The position numbers and the translations under genes are program-made. The notes below the pieces were generated by a model. That model was not told the DNA's origin. It made no database searches and saw only the letters and a list, made by a program, of their open reading frames with translations. From Planctomycetota bacterium (GTDB lineage Bacteria > Planctomycetota > UBA1135 > JALUZX01), in assembly GCA_027011425.1 (NCBI GenBank), contig JALUZX010000581.1, positions 1 through 7,254 on the forward strand: a stretch of DNA of 7,254 bases, written 5' to 3'. Position 1 is the first letter of the stretch, and every line of letters starts with the position of its first letter. Below are positions 1 to 6,451 of the stretch, piece by piece.

Positions 1-85
1 TGATACCCCCCTTGGTGGCGGGGACGATCATTCGGAATTCCCGGAACCATCCCGGGCCGGCGTTCGCCCCCAAATCCAGTGAAGA

Positions 86-129
86 GCACGCCCGAGGGAC
101 GGAGCGAAGCGACGTCCCGACGGTCGTGC
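86..129. repeat. Interrupted stem-loop, REP-like
   Basis: The outer arms GCACG (86-90) and CGTGC (125-129) pair. CCG (92-94) pairs with CGG (121-123), and GGGACG (96-101) pairs with CGTCCC (113-118). The 11-base loop contains GCGAAGC. This gives about 14 pairs with small internal mismatches. The GAGCGAAGCGA core resembles intergenic palindromic repeats seen in several high-GC bacteria, so a dispersed repeat is a reasonable reading. No T tract follows, which argues against a classical intrinsic terminator. Confidence 0.45.
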
Positions 130-191
130 AGGGGTCACCCAAGAGCCTGGGATCCTTCGACTCGTCCACGATCCTTCCATGTCCGACGTTC

Positions 192-218
192 GCATGGGTC
201 GCCTCCGGCGACCCATGC
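192..218. repeat. Perfect 12-bp inverted repeat, 3-base loop
   Basis: GCATGGGTCGCC (192-203) is followed by TCC and its exact reverse complement GGCGACCCATGC (207-218). There is no T tract on either side. It could be a protein-binding dyad, a cruciform or RNA hairpin, or a palindromic intergenic repeat. Its outer CATGGGT...CCCATG is shared with the dyad around the regulator start at 295-322, about 104 bases downstream, which is the main reason to consider an operator role. Confidence 0.6.
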
Positions 219-294
219 TCCGGCGGACCCTTCACGGGGAGGAAAACGCCGACAACGACTCCGGCGGCCCCCACATGGATCCTTGCCCGGTCCT

Positions 295-322
295 TCCATG
301 GGTGGTCTCATAGCCCCATGGA
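295..322. promoter_or_regulatory. 8-bp dyad covering the ArsR start codon
   Basis: TCCATGGG (295-302) and CCCATGGA (315-322) are exact reverse complements separated by 12 bases. The right arm contains the ATG of the regulator (318-320). The dyad may be an autoregulatory operator for the ArsR protein, or an RNA hairpin that would mask the start codon. The sequence shows the symmetry only; its function is inferred. Confidence 0.4.
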
Positions 323-677
323 TGCCTTCCTCAAGATCGCCAAGGCCCTCTCCGACCCCACCCGCCTGAGGGCGCTCCTTGCCCTTCGCCGGGGGGAACT
401 CTGCCTCTGCCAGCTCATCGCCCTCCTGGACCTGGCCCCCTCGACCATCTCCAAGCACATGTCCCTCCTGCTCTCCTCGGGGCTGGTCCGGCAGAGGAAA
501 GAGGGAAGGTGGCGCTACTTCAGCCTTCCCGACTCCCCCCCCGAGCCGGTCCGGGGGGCCCTGGACTGGGCCTTCCGCGTCCTGGACGGCACCGCCCAGG
601 CCGACAGGGACGCCAAGAAGGTGGAAGAAATCCACAAAAAAGACCGGACCATCCTTTGCCGCCGGTATTTCCGGTAA
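318..677 (+). CDS. ArsR/SmtB-family metalloregulator, arsenic-type CxC site
   Basis: This is a 119-residue winged-helix repressor of the ArsR/SmtB family, whose members release operator DNA when they bind a metal or metalloid. The N-terminal ALSDPTRLRAL stretch (10-20) is the family hallmark. The recognition helix follows at about 40-54 (APSTISKHMSLLLSS), then the wing at 55-70 (GLVRQRKEGRWRYFSL). ELCLCQL at 27-33 matches the ELCVCDL site of As(III)/Sb(III)-sensing ArsR, with Cys29 and Cys31 as ligands. A third Cys (114) sits near the C-terminus, where some subfamilies place an extra ligand. The start at 318 was chosen because the family begins just before this point and upstream residues look non-coding. 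A weak GGGTGG lies 12 bases upstream of it. It lies 73 bases before an ABC importer in the same direction and may control it. Confidence 0.88.
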   Translation: MDAFLKIAKALSDPTRLRALLALRRGELCLCQLIALLDLAPSTISKHMSLLLSSGLVRQRKEGRWRYFSLPDSPPEPVRGALDWAFRVLDGTAQADRDAKKVEEIHKKDRTILCRRYFR

Positions 678-730
678 AGGACTTCCTTCCCCGCGGTCCC
701 ACCGCAAGGCGGCCCTTGAAAAGCCCGGAG

Positions 731-738
731 AAAGGAGG
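731..738 (+). promoter_or_regulatory. Strong ribosome binding site
   Basis: AAAGGAGG lies 12 bases before the ATG at 751. The spacing is slightly long, but the match to the anti-Shine-Dalgarno sequence is nearly complete. It supports 751 as the start of the first binding protein rather than any upstream codon in the same open frame. Confidence 0.65.
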
Positions 739-750
739 AAAAAGAACGCC

Positions 751-1509
751 ATGAAGCGAAAGATCTTTGGGTTCGCCCGGGGCACGGCCCTCCTTCTTCC
801 CCTCCTTCCTCTTTTCTCCTGCGGGGCCCGCAAACCCGACCTGGTCCTGCTCTGCGGCAGTTCCTTCGTGGAACCCGTGCGGGAGATCGTCCGGGACTTC
901 GAAAAGGCCACGGGAGCCCACGTGGAGATGACCATCGCGGGAAGCGAGAACTTCCTGCCCCAGGTCAAGACCAAGAGCGTGGGGGACATCCTGGTCACCC
1001 ACGACCCCTACCTGGACTACACCAGGCAAGCCGGGGCCCTGGCCGACTCGGTGCAGGTCGGTTACGTGGCGCCCGTGCTGGTGGTGGCCAAGGGGAATCC
1101 CAAGAAAATCGAGAGCCTGGATGACCTGGCCCGCCCCGGCCTGAGGGTGGCCCTCAGCAACCCCAGGTATTCCACCTGCGGAGAGATGGTGGAGCGCCTT
1201 CTCAAGAAAAAGGGGATCTACAAGGCCGTCATGAAAAACGTGGGCAACCGCCTCACAAAGGGCCACAGCCGCCTGGGCACCCTGCTGGTTACGGGGGTGG
1301 TGGACGCCGTGATCATGTGGAACGGCGTGGCCTGGCTCTTCCGGAAGAAGACGGAGATCGTGCCGACTCCCTACGAATACGACCACGAGATCCGGGTCCA
1401 CGTGATCGGTCTCGATTACTCCAAGCGTCCGGACCTGGTGAAACGGTTCATGGAAATCGCGCGGAAGACGGGCCCCAAGGCCTTCGCCTCCCACGGCTAC
1501 GTGAAATGA
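751..1509 (+). CDS. ModA-like oxyanion-binding lipoprotein (first of two)
   Basis: This is a 252-residue extracytoplasmic solute-binding protein of the type II periplasmic fold, closest in pattern to ModA (molybdate/tungstate). A basic N-terminus and hydrophobic stretch end in the lipobox LFSC with Cys24, so the mature protein is probably membrane-anchored. Mature-domain landmarks are LLCGSSFVEPV (33-43) and TIAGSENFL (61-69), which stand where ModA has its anion-binding serine loops. VVAKGNPKKIESLDDLARPG (111-130) matches the family's VPKGNP..I.SL.DLA.PG, and VDAVIMW (184-190) is also typical. The length fits ModA. The stop overlaps the start of a second paralogue by 4 bases, and permease and ATPase genes follow. 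The substrate is unproven: tungstate, molybdate or another tetrahedral oxyanion are all possible. Confidence 0.85.
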   Translation: MKRKIFGFARGTALLLPLLPLFSCGARKPDLVLLCGSSFVEPVREIVRDFEKATGAHVEMTIAGSENFLPQVKTKSVGDILVTHDPYLDYTRQAGALADSVQVGYVAPVLVVAKGNPKKIESLDDLARPGLRVALSNPRYSTCGEMVERLLKKKGIYKAVMKNVGNRLTKGHSRLGTLLVTGVVDAVIMWNGVAWLFRKKTEIVPTPYEYDHEIRVHVIGLDYSKRPDLVKRFMEIARKTGPKAFASHGYVK

Positions 1510-2255
1510 CCCGCATCCTTCTCCTCCCGGCGGTCCTTCTCCTCCTTTTTCCCCCGGGTTGCGGGAAGAGCGCCCCCGCCGGGAGGACCCCCATCGTCTT
1601 CTACTGCGGCGCCGGCCTGAGGGACCCGGCGGAAAAGCTCATCGCCCTTTTCGAAAGCCGCCTTCCCGTGAAGGTGAGCGCCGATTACGCCGGTTCGGAG
1701 GTTCTCCTCTCCCGGTTGAAGCTTCACGCCCAGGGCGATCTCTTCATGCCCGGCGACGCCCGCTACGTGGACCAGGCCGCCGCGGCCGGGCTGGTCGCGG
1801 CCAGGGAGACCCTCCACGCGTGGAGGCCGGTGATCTTCGTCCCCAAGGGGAACCCGGCGGCCGTAAAGACCCTGGAGGACCTGGTGCGGGGGAAGGTCCG
1901 CCTGGGGCTCGGGAACCCGAGGGCCTGCGCCATCGGCAAGCTCTCCAGGAAGGTCTTCGCCAAGGCGGGGATCCCCTGGGAGAAGGTGAAGGAGAAGGTC
2001 ACCTTTTTCTCCCTTACCGTAAACGAACTCGCCCTCCAGGTCCGGGCCCGCGCCCTGGACGCGGTGATCGTCTGGGACGCCACGGCCGGGCAGTTCTCCC
2101 GCTTCGGCCGGGCCATTCCCATCCCTCCCCCTGCCGGCACGGCCTCCACCATCGACCTGGCCCTCCTCTCCTTTTCCAAGCGCCCGGCCCTGGCCCGCCG
2201 GCTTCTCCGGCTGGCCGCTTCTCCCCCGGGAAAAGCCGCGTTCCAAGGGTTTTGA
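1506..2255 (+). CDS. ModA-like oxyanion-binding lipoprotein (second of two)
   Basis: This is a 249-residue solute-binding protein, paralogous to the preceding product but clearly divergent. FYCGAGLRDPAEKL (32-45), SADYAGSEVLLSRLKL (58-73), GDLFMPGD (77-84), FVPKGNPAAVKTLEDL (111-126), CAIGKLSRK (141-149) and LDAVIVWD (184-191) are the ModA-type landmarks. The signal peptide ends near Cys19 in PPGC. The proline at -3 makes this a non-canonical lipobox, so lipidation is likely but less certain than for its neighbour. The start is fixed by the ATGA overlap with the upstream stop, implying translational coupling. The permease starts 10 bases downstream. Two binding proteins feeding one transporter suggests either two ligands or two affinities. 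Confidence 0.85.
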   Translation: MTRILLLPAVLLLLFPPGCGKSAPAGRTPIVFYCGAGLRDPAEKLIALFESRLPVKVSADYAGSEVLLSRLKLHAQGDLFMPGDARYVDQAAAAGLVAARETLHAWRPVIFVPKGNPAAVKTLEDLVRGKVRLGLGNPRACAIGKLSRKVFAKAGIPWEKVKEKVTFFSLTVNELALQVRARALDAVIVWDATAGQFSRFGRAIPIPPPAGTASTIDLALLSFSKRPALARRLLRLAASPPGKAAFQGF

Positions 2256-2265
2256 GGGGCTCGAG

Positions 2266-3087
2266 ATGGAAAGAAACGAAGCGCCCGCCGTCCGGGGACT
2301 GGAAGACAGGTTCTTCACGGCCACGATCTTCCTCTTTCTCGCCCTCTTTCTCGGGGGCGGCGCCCTGCTCCTCCTGGCGGACGTCCTCTACGTGGACGCC
2401 CCGGCGGTGAAGACGGTCTTCTCCGATCCCAACATCCTCCACGCTCTCTGGCTGAGCCTCTGGACCTCCTGCGCCACGGTGGTCCTCTCCCTGCTCTTCG
2501 CCCTTCCCATGGGATATGCCCTGAGCCGGTATTCTTTTCCGGGAAGAATCCTGGCGGACACGCTGGTGGACCTTCCCATCGTCTTCCCTCCCCTGGTGGC
2601 GGGCCTCACGCTCCTGGTCTTCTTCTCCCAGACCGCCCTGGGCCGCTGGATCGAGAACACGGGCCTCACCTTCGTCTTCCAGCCGAGGGGAATCGTGCTC
2701 TGCCAGTTCCTGGTCTCGGCCAGCTACGCCATCCGCACGGTCAAGGCCGCCTTCGACGAGATCGACCCCCGCCTGGAGAAAGTGGCCCTCACCCTCGGCG
2801 CGAGCCGGTGGGGCGCCTTCTTCCGGGTCTCCCTCCCCCTGGCCCGAAACGGGGTCCTGGCCGGGGGCATCCTCACCTGGGCCCGGGCCTTCGGGATCTT
2901 CGGGCCCCTCATGATCTTCGTGGGATCCTTCCGGGGAAGGACGGAGGTGCTCCCCACCACGGTCTTCCTGGAACAGTCCATCGGCCACCTGGAGGTCGCC
3001 CTGGCGGTCTCCCTCCTCTTGATCGCCGTGGCCGCCGCGGCCCTCCTGGCCGTCCGGATCCTCACGGGAAAGGCCCTCTTCCGGTGA
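2266..3087 (+). CDS. ModB/TupB-like ABC transporter permease
   Basis: This is a 273-residue inner-membrane permease of the binding-protein-dependent transport family. About six hydrophobic segments are visible, at roughly 17-40, 59-82, 103-121, 140-158, 196-219 and 242-264. The conserved cytoplasmic EAA-type loop runs from about 163 to 193 (FDEIDPRLEKVALTLGASRW and onward, with the invariant Gly at 178) and would contact the ATPase. WLSLWTS (62-68), ALSRYSFPGR (85-94) and DLPIVFPPLVAGLTLL (102-117) are typical of ModB and of related CysT/TupB proteins. GAGGGG at 2254-2259 serves as ribosome binding site. The 3' end overlaps the GTG of the ATPase gene by 4 bases. It should form the translocation pore as a homodimer. 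Molybdate, tungstate and sulfate permeases cannot be told apart by eye. Confidence 0.88.
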   Translation: MERNEAPAVRGLEDRFFTATIFLFLALFLGGGALLLLADVLYVDAPAVKTVFSDPNILHALWLSLWTSCATVVLSLLFALPMGYALSRYSFPGRILADTLVDLPIVFPPLVAGLTLLVFFSQTALGRWIENTGLTFVFQPRGIVLCQFLVSASYAIRTVKAAFDEIDPRLEKVALTLGASRWGAFFRVSLPLARNGVLAGGILTWARAFGIFGPLMIFVGSFRGRTEVLPTTVFLEQSIGHLEVALAVSLLLIAVAAAALLAVRILTGKALFR

Positions 3088-4163
3088 GCCTGGAGGTCCG
3101 GGGACTCCGATTCCGGATCGGCTCCTTCGAACTCGGGGAGCTGGACCTGGCCGTGGAGGAGGGGGAATCCTTCGTGGTCCTGGGCCCGCCCGGCTCGGGG
3201 AAGACCCTCTTTCTGGAGTGCCTCTGCGGGCTCCTGCGGCCCCTCTCGGGAAGAATCCTCATCGGCGGAAGGGACGTGACTTCCCTTCCACCCGGCAAGC
3301 GCGGGATCGGTTACGTTCCACAGGATTATGCCCTCTTTCCCCACCTTTCGGTGGAGGGGAACATCCTCTTCGGCCTGGGGAAAGGCCGGGCGGAAAAGGA
3401 GGAAGGTCGGAAGACGGCGGCGAGGACGGCGGACCTCCTGGGAATCGGCTCTCTCCTGTCCAGGGACGTGACGGGGTTGAGCGGCGGGGAACGTCAGAGG
3501 GTGGCCCTGGCCCGGGCCCTGGTCCGCAAGCCGGGCCTCCTCCTCCTGGACGAACCGGTGAGCGCCCTGGACGAGGCCACCCGCGAAAAGGTGATCCAGG
3601 ACCTGCGGGAACTCAAAAGGGAGCTGGGCTTCACCATGGTCTACGTCTGCCACAACCTGGAGGAGGCCTTCGGGGTGGCCGACCGGGCCGGGCTCATGGG
3701 AAAGGGCAAATTCCTCCAGGTAGGCCCCATGGGGGAACTCCTGCGCAGGCCCGAGACCCTTTTCGCGGCGCGATTCATGCGCTGCGAAAACATCATGTCC
3801 GGGCGGGCCGTCCGGGACGTGGAGGACGGCGGGAGCCTCCTTCTCCTGGACGGGGTCCGCCTTCCCCTTCCGGTGGAGGCCGAGGGAACCCTGACCGTCG
3901 CCGTCCGACCCGAGGAGGTGCGGCTTCTGCCGGCGGGCGGTTCCCCGCCCGCCGGCGGGGGGGTCCTGCTGGAGGCCCGCCTGGAACGGGTGGAGGACCG
4001 GGGAGGCTACACCAAGGCGGAGATCACCACATCCGGGCCCAGGCTCACGGCCCATCTCTCCCGGGAAGAGGTGGAACGCCTCCGGGGGAGGGAGGGCTTC
4101 CGTCCCGGAACGGAATACCTGGCATGGATCCGGCCCGAATCGGTCCTGGTGCTCCGCGGGTAA
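3084..4163 (+). CDS. ModC-like ABC transporter ATPase with TOBE-like C-terminus
   Basis: This 359-residue ATP-binding subunit would energise the importer. Walker A is GPPGSGKT (34-41), the Q-loop is VPQDYALFPHLSV with Gln80, the signature is LSGGERQR (132-139), Walker B is LLLLDEP (152-158), the D-loop is SALD (160-163) and the H-loop His is 190 (VYVCHNLEEA). Every catalytic element is intact. From about 235 to the end a TOBE-like region follows (ENIMSGRAV, TVAVRPEEVRLL, then ARLERVEDRGG...YLAWIRPESVLVL), as in ModC, PotA and WtpC ATPases, where it can bind a regulatory ligand. The start is taken as GTG at 3084 because it overlaps the permease stop (GTGA) and begins the usual S/M-LEVRGL N-terminus. 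A weak AAAGG sits at about 3070. A short GC-only hairpin lies within the TOBE-encoding part. Confidence 0.9.
   Translation: MSLEVRGLRFRIGSFELGELDLAVEEGESFVVLGPPGSGKTLFLECLCGLLRPLSGRILIGGRDVTSLPPGKRGIGYVPQDYALFPHLSVEGNILFGLGKGRAEKEEGRKTAARTADLLGIGSLLSRDVTGLSGGERQRVALARALVRKPGLLLLDEPVSALDEATREKVIQDLRELKRELGFTMVYVCHNLEEAFGVADRAGLMGKGKFLQVGPMGELLRRPETLFAARFMRCENIMSGRAVRDVEDGGSLLLLDGVRLPLPVEAEGTLTVAVRPEEVRLLPAGGSPPAGGGVLLEARLERVEDRGGYTKAEITTSGPRLTAHLSREEVERLRGREGFRPGTEYLAWIRPESVLVLRG
3929..3956. repeat. GC-only 12-bp hairpin inside the ATPase gene
   Basis: GCCGGCGGGCGG (3929-3940) is followed by TTCC and its exact reverse complement (3945-3956). It encodes the flexible-looking PAGGSPPAGG stretch at residues about 283-292, between the two halves of the TOBE-like region. 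G-T wobble could lengthen the stem outwards. It may be chance in GC-rich DNA encoding Pro/Gly/Ala, a small palindromic insert, or an mRNA structure affecting decay or translation of the operon's 3' end. Confidence 0.5.
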
Positions 4164-4255
4164 GGGCGCTCCCCTGGAGGAAAAATGGGGTAACCTTGAA
4201 TGGAATTCTCCCGCCCGGCGGGCGACATCTACTCCCCGACTTCAGGAAAAGGTCC
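4164..4255 (+). other. Short gap with a small GC hairpin
   Basis: These 92 bases lie between the ATPase stop and the next lipoprotein start. CGCCC (4212-4216) and GGGCG (4220-4224) form a small stem with no T tract, so there is no good terminator. AGGAAAAGG at 4243-4251 is the ribosome binding site of the next gene. Read-through from the transporter operon is possible. TTGAAT at 4197-4202 could be a -35 element, but no convincing -10 follows. Confidence 0.4.
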
Positions 4256-5317
4256 ATGAATTTTCGAAAAGCCTTTGCCCTTCTCCCCCTTCTTCTCCCG
4301 GTCCTTCTTCCGGCATGCGGAGGCGGGGGAGGGGGTTCCCAGCCGCCGCCTCTCAAGCAATCCTCGGCGACCTTGAAGGAGGCCCACAAGAACTGGAACT
4401 ACTGGACCAGGCTGAACACCCCCCAGAGCCCGGGGCCTTTCCACTTCAAACTGGTCTCCGGGGCCCTTCCCCAGGGCCTCACCCTCGACGAGAACACGGG
4501 AGAGATCCAGGGCCGGCCCGAGGCGGAAGGCAAGTTCGTCTTTCACGTGGTCGTGGAGGACGCCACAAACCCGGCCAACAGCAGAAATTGGGCCCTCACT
4601 CTGGGCGTCAAGTCTCCCTGGACCTCCACCCCCCCCGTGAGCAGGCGCTACAACTTCTTCTTCATCCACCATTCGGTGGGGCAACACTTGTGGATCCGGG
4701 GCCCGTTGATCGTGGAACTCTACAAGCAGAACTACATGCCCTTCGACATGTTCTACGCCGAGGGCAAGGTGGACGGATACGTCATCGGCGACCACACGGA
4801 CATCCCCGACTGGCCGACGAACTTCAACACCCCCAAGTATTTCCAGGTCATGTATACCTGGGAGTTGAAAAAACCGGGCGAACACCACGACATCATCGCC
4901 TTCAAGTCCTGCTTCCCCAATTCCAACATCGAGAGCGAGGCCCGGCTGGAAGAGTTCAAGAAGGACTACCTGAGCCTTTTGCCCACCTTCAAGGCCCACC
5001 CGGAGGTCCTCTTCGTGCCCTTTACCACGCCGCCCTTGAACCCGGCGGCCACCAACAAGGCCAACGCCGCCCGGGCCCGCAGGCTCGCCAACTGGCTCAA
5101 GTATGAATACTCGGCCAAACTTCCCAACGTGATCGCCTTCGACTTCTTCGACATCCTGGCCAACCCGCCGGACGACCCGGTCGAGCCGAACATGCTCAAA
5201 AAGGAATACCGGTCCGGGACGGACTCCCACCCCACCAAGGCCGGAGACAAGGCCGTCACCGCCGCCTTCATGCCCTTCCTCAACGCCGCCATGCGCGCCG
5301 CGGGCATCGAGCCCTGA
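4256..5317 (+). CDS. Lipoprotein with Ig-like domain and SGNH-hydrolase-like region
   Basis: This is a 353-residue predicted surface lipoprotein. The signal peptide ends in the lipobox LPAC (Cys21), followed by a Gly6-Ser-Gln-Pro3 linker. Residues about 58-118 resemble one putative-Ig (He_PIG) domain, with the diagnostic LVSGALPQGLTLDENTGEIQGRP (67-89). From about 130 onward comes FFFIHHSVGQHLW (134-146), then HHDIIAFKSCFPNSNI (210-225), LFVPFTTPPLNP (252-263) and GTDSHPTKAG (321-330). The order of a Ser in an early loop (Ser140) and a late Asp-x-His (Asp323, His325) recalls the SGNH/GDSL hydrolase layout, although the blocks are not canonical. That would predict an esterase acting on a polysaccharide or peptidoglycan substituent, which is an inference. 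AGGAAAAGG precedes the ATG by a few bases. The substrate and any link to the transporter are unknown. Confidence 0.72.
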   Translation: MNFRKAFALLPLLLPVLLPACGGGGGGSQPPPLKQSSATLKEAHKNWNYWTRLNTPQSPGPFHFKLVSGALPQGLTLDENTGEIQGRPEAEGKFVFHVVVEDATNPANSRNWALTLGVKSPWTSTPPVSRRYNFFFIHHSVGQHLWIRGPLIVELYKQNYMPFDMFYAEGKVDGYVIGDHTDIPDWPTNFNTPKYFQVMYTWELKKPGEHHDIIAFKSCFPNSNIESEARLEEFKKDYLSLLPTFKAHPEVLFVPFTTPPLNPAATNKANAARARRLANWLKYEYSAKLPNVIAFDFFDILANPPDDPVEPNMLKKEYRSGTDSHPTKAGDKAVTAAFMPFLNAAMRAAGIEP

Positions 5318-5395
5318 GCGAGGCGCCGGAGTTCGGGTTTCCGGGCCCGCAACGCCCTCTTGTGCCCGGGGGCCTTTCCGCCCAAGAATCCCCCC

Positions 5396-6451
5396 ATGGC
5401 CGAAATCCCCAAGGTTCTCCGGTCCAGGCGGCTCCTCCAGTGGGCCGCCTTTCTGGTGGTCCTCCTCATCGGGGGCCAGTTCACCCTCTGGGTGCTCCCC
5501 TACCTGGAGGGCCGGCCTCCCTCTGTGCCCCGGCCTCCGGGGGTGGAGGCCTTTCTCCCCATCAACTCCTTCCTGGCCCTGCGCCATCTCATCAACACGG
5601 GCCGGGTCGACCCGGTCCACCCGGCGGGGCTGGCCATCTTCCTGGGCATCCTGGTCATGTCCTTCGCCCTGCCCCGGTCTTTTTGCTCCCACCTCTGTCC
5701 CGCGGGGCTTCTCTCGGAACTCCTGGGACGGACCGGGGCCCGGCTCTTCGGGGGAACCCTCCGCCTACCCAAGGCCGCGGACCTCCCCCTCCGGGGAATC
5801 AAGTTCCTCCTTCTTGGCTTTTTCGCCTGGGCGATCTGGTTCCAAATGTCCGCCGCCGACGTGGCGGCCTTTTTGGACAGCCCCTACGCCCGGGTGGTGG
5901 ACGTGAAGATGTGGCTCTTCTTCGCCCGCCCTTCCAACCTGACCCTCCTGGTCCTGGCCTTCCTGGTCCTGGCGTCCCTGGCGATCCGGGACTTCTGGTG
6001 CCGGTATCTTTGTCCTTACGGGGCCCTCCTGGGGATCCTGGGAATCTTCTCCCCCTGGAAGATCACCCGCAGGGAGTCGAAGTGCACCCAGTGCCTGGCC
6101 TGCACCCAGGCTTGCCCGGCAAGGCTGAAGGTCCACCAAGAGACCCGGGTGACCTCCCCGGAGTGCACGGCCTGCCAGGATTGCGTAGCCGCCTGCCCCG
6201 AAAAAGAATGCCTGGCCCTCGCCCTCCCCGGGGGAAGGGCGCCGATCCTCCGCCCCGCCTTGGGGGTGCTCCTGGCCCTGGCCATCTACGCCGGGGTCAC
6301 GGGCCTTGTGGGGCTGACGGGAGGGTGGAAGACGAGCGTCACTCCGGCGGAATATCAAAAGCGGATTCCCGAAATTCAATCCCCCCTCTACACCCACCCC
6401 ATGGGGTTGAATCCCGCTGAGAAAGGCCCCGAAAAAAACCGCCGGGAATAG
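5396..6451 (+). CDS. NapH/NosR-type 4Fe-4S membrane electron-transfer protein
   Basis: This 351-residue polytopic protein resembles the NapH/NosR/YccM group, which passes electrons from quinol or a low-potential donor across the membrane to periplasmic oxidoreductases. Hydrophobic segments lie at about 12-34, 77-94, 134-152, 182-198, 206-220 and 284-306. Two CxxxCP motifs typical of Fer4_5 regions are present: CSHLCP (97-102) and CRYLCP (202-207). Two cytoplasmic-type 4Fe-4S motifs follow: C230-x2-C233-x2-C236-x3-C240-P and C257-x2-C260-x2-C263-x3-C267-P. There is no N-terminal FMN-binding domain as in full NosR, so it is closer to NapH. ATG at 5396 was chosen. The TTG at 5360 adds only a proline-rich stub, and neither has a good ribosome binding site. 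It starts 78 bases after the lipoprotein stop. The electron acceptor is not in the window. Confidence 0.85.
   Translation: MAEIPKVLRSRRLLQWAAFLVVLLIGGQFTLWVLPYLEGRPPSVPRPPGVEAFLPINSFLALRHLINTGRVDPVHPAGLAIFLGILVMSFALPRSFCSHLCPAGLLSELLGRTGARLFGGTLRLPKAADLPLRGIKFLLLGFFAWAIWFQMSAADVAAFLDSPYARVVDVKMWLFFARPSNLTLLVLAFLVLASLAIRDFWCRYLCPYGALLGILGIFSPWKITRRESKCTQCLACTQACPARLKVHQETRVTSPECTACQDCVAACPEKECLALALPGGRAPILRPALGVLLALAIYAGVTGLVGLTGGWKTSVTPAEYQKRIPEIQSPLYTHPMGLNPAEKGPEKNRRE

Larger units (their letters stand above)
1..317. other. Gene-free leader region with several dyads
   Basis: No convincing gene is visible here. An open frame runs through it into the regulator, but its residues (poly-Pro/Arg/Ser, no recognisable motif) look like chance openness in high-GC DNA. 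What it does hold is structure: an interrupted stem-loop at 86-129, a perfect 12-bp palindrome at 192-218, and an 8-bp dyad at 295-322 that overlaps the regulator start codon. There is also a repeated pair of short words, GGATCCTT at 150 and 277 and TCCTTCCATG at 172 and 291. I could not find a convincing -35/-10 pair. The promoter of the downstream regulator is presumably in here, but I cannot place it. Confidence 0.6.

Noticed and set aside
1..3. TGA as the stop of a gene running in from the left
   Set aside because: Only three bases are available, so nothing supports a coding frame.
140..185. A possible tRNA, suggested by TTCGACTC
   Set aside because: No acceptor stem, anticodon arm or T-loop in the right spacing could be assembled.
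12..317. An in-frame N-terminal extension of the ArsR protein by 102 residues
   Set aside because: The extension has no recognisable domain, is rich in Pro, Arg and Ser, and covers three palindromes. ArsR proteins of this class begin close to the residue encoded at 318.
379..750. An upstream start for the first binding protein, overlapping the regulator in another frame
   Set aside because: The ATG at 751 has a strong ribosome binding site and begins a canonical lipoprotein signal peptide. The upstream part is a shadow of the ArsR gene.
2724..4055. A long minus-strand open frame of 443 codons opposite the ATPase gene
   Set aside because: The + strand has all ABC ATPase motifs intact. The reverse translation is low-complexity and matches nothing I recognise.
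5360..5395. An upstream TTG start for the NapH-like gene
   Set aside because: It adds 12 residues ending in PPKNPP with no ribosome binding site. The ATG at 5396 begins a plausible N-terminus just before the first membrane segment.
4229..5692. A long minus-strand open frame of 487 codons
   Set aside because: It is opposite two well-supported + strand genes, has a skewed Gly/Val/Glu/Asp composition, and no domain is visible. It is a shadow produced by high GC content.
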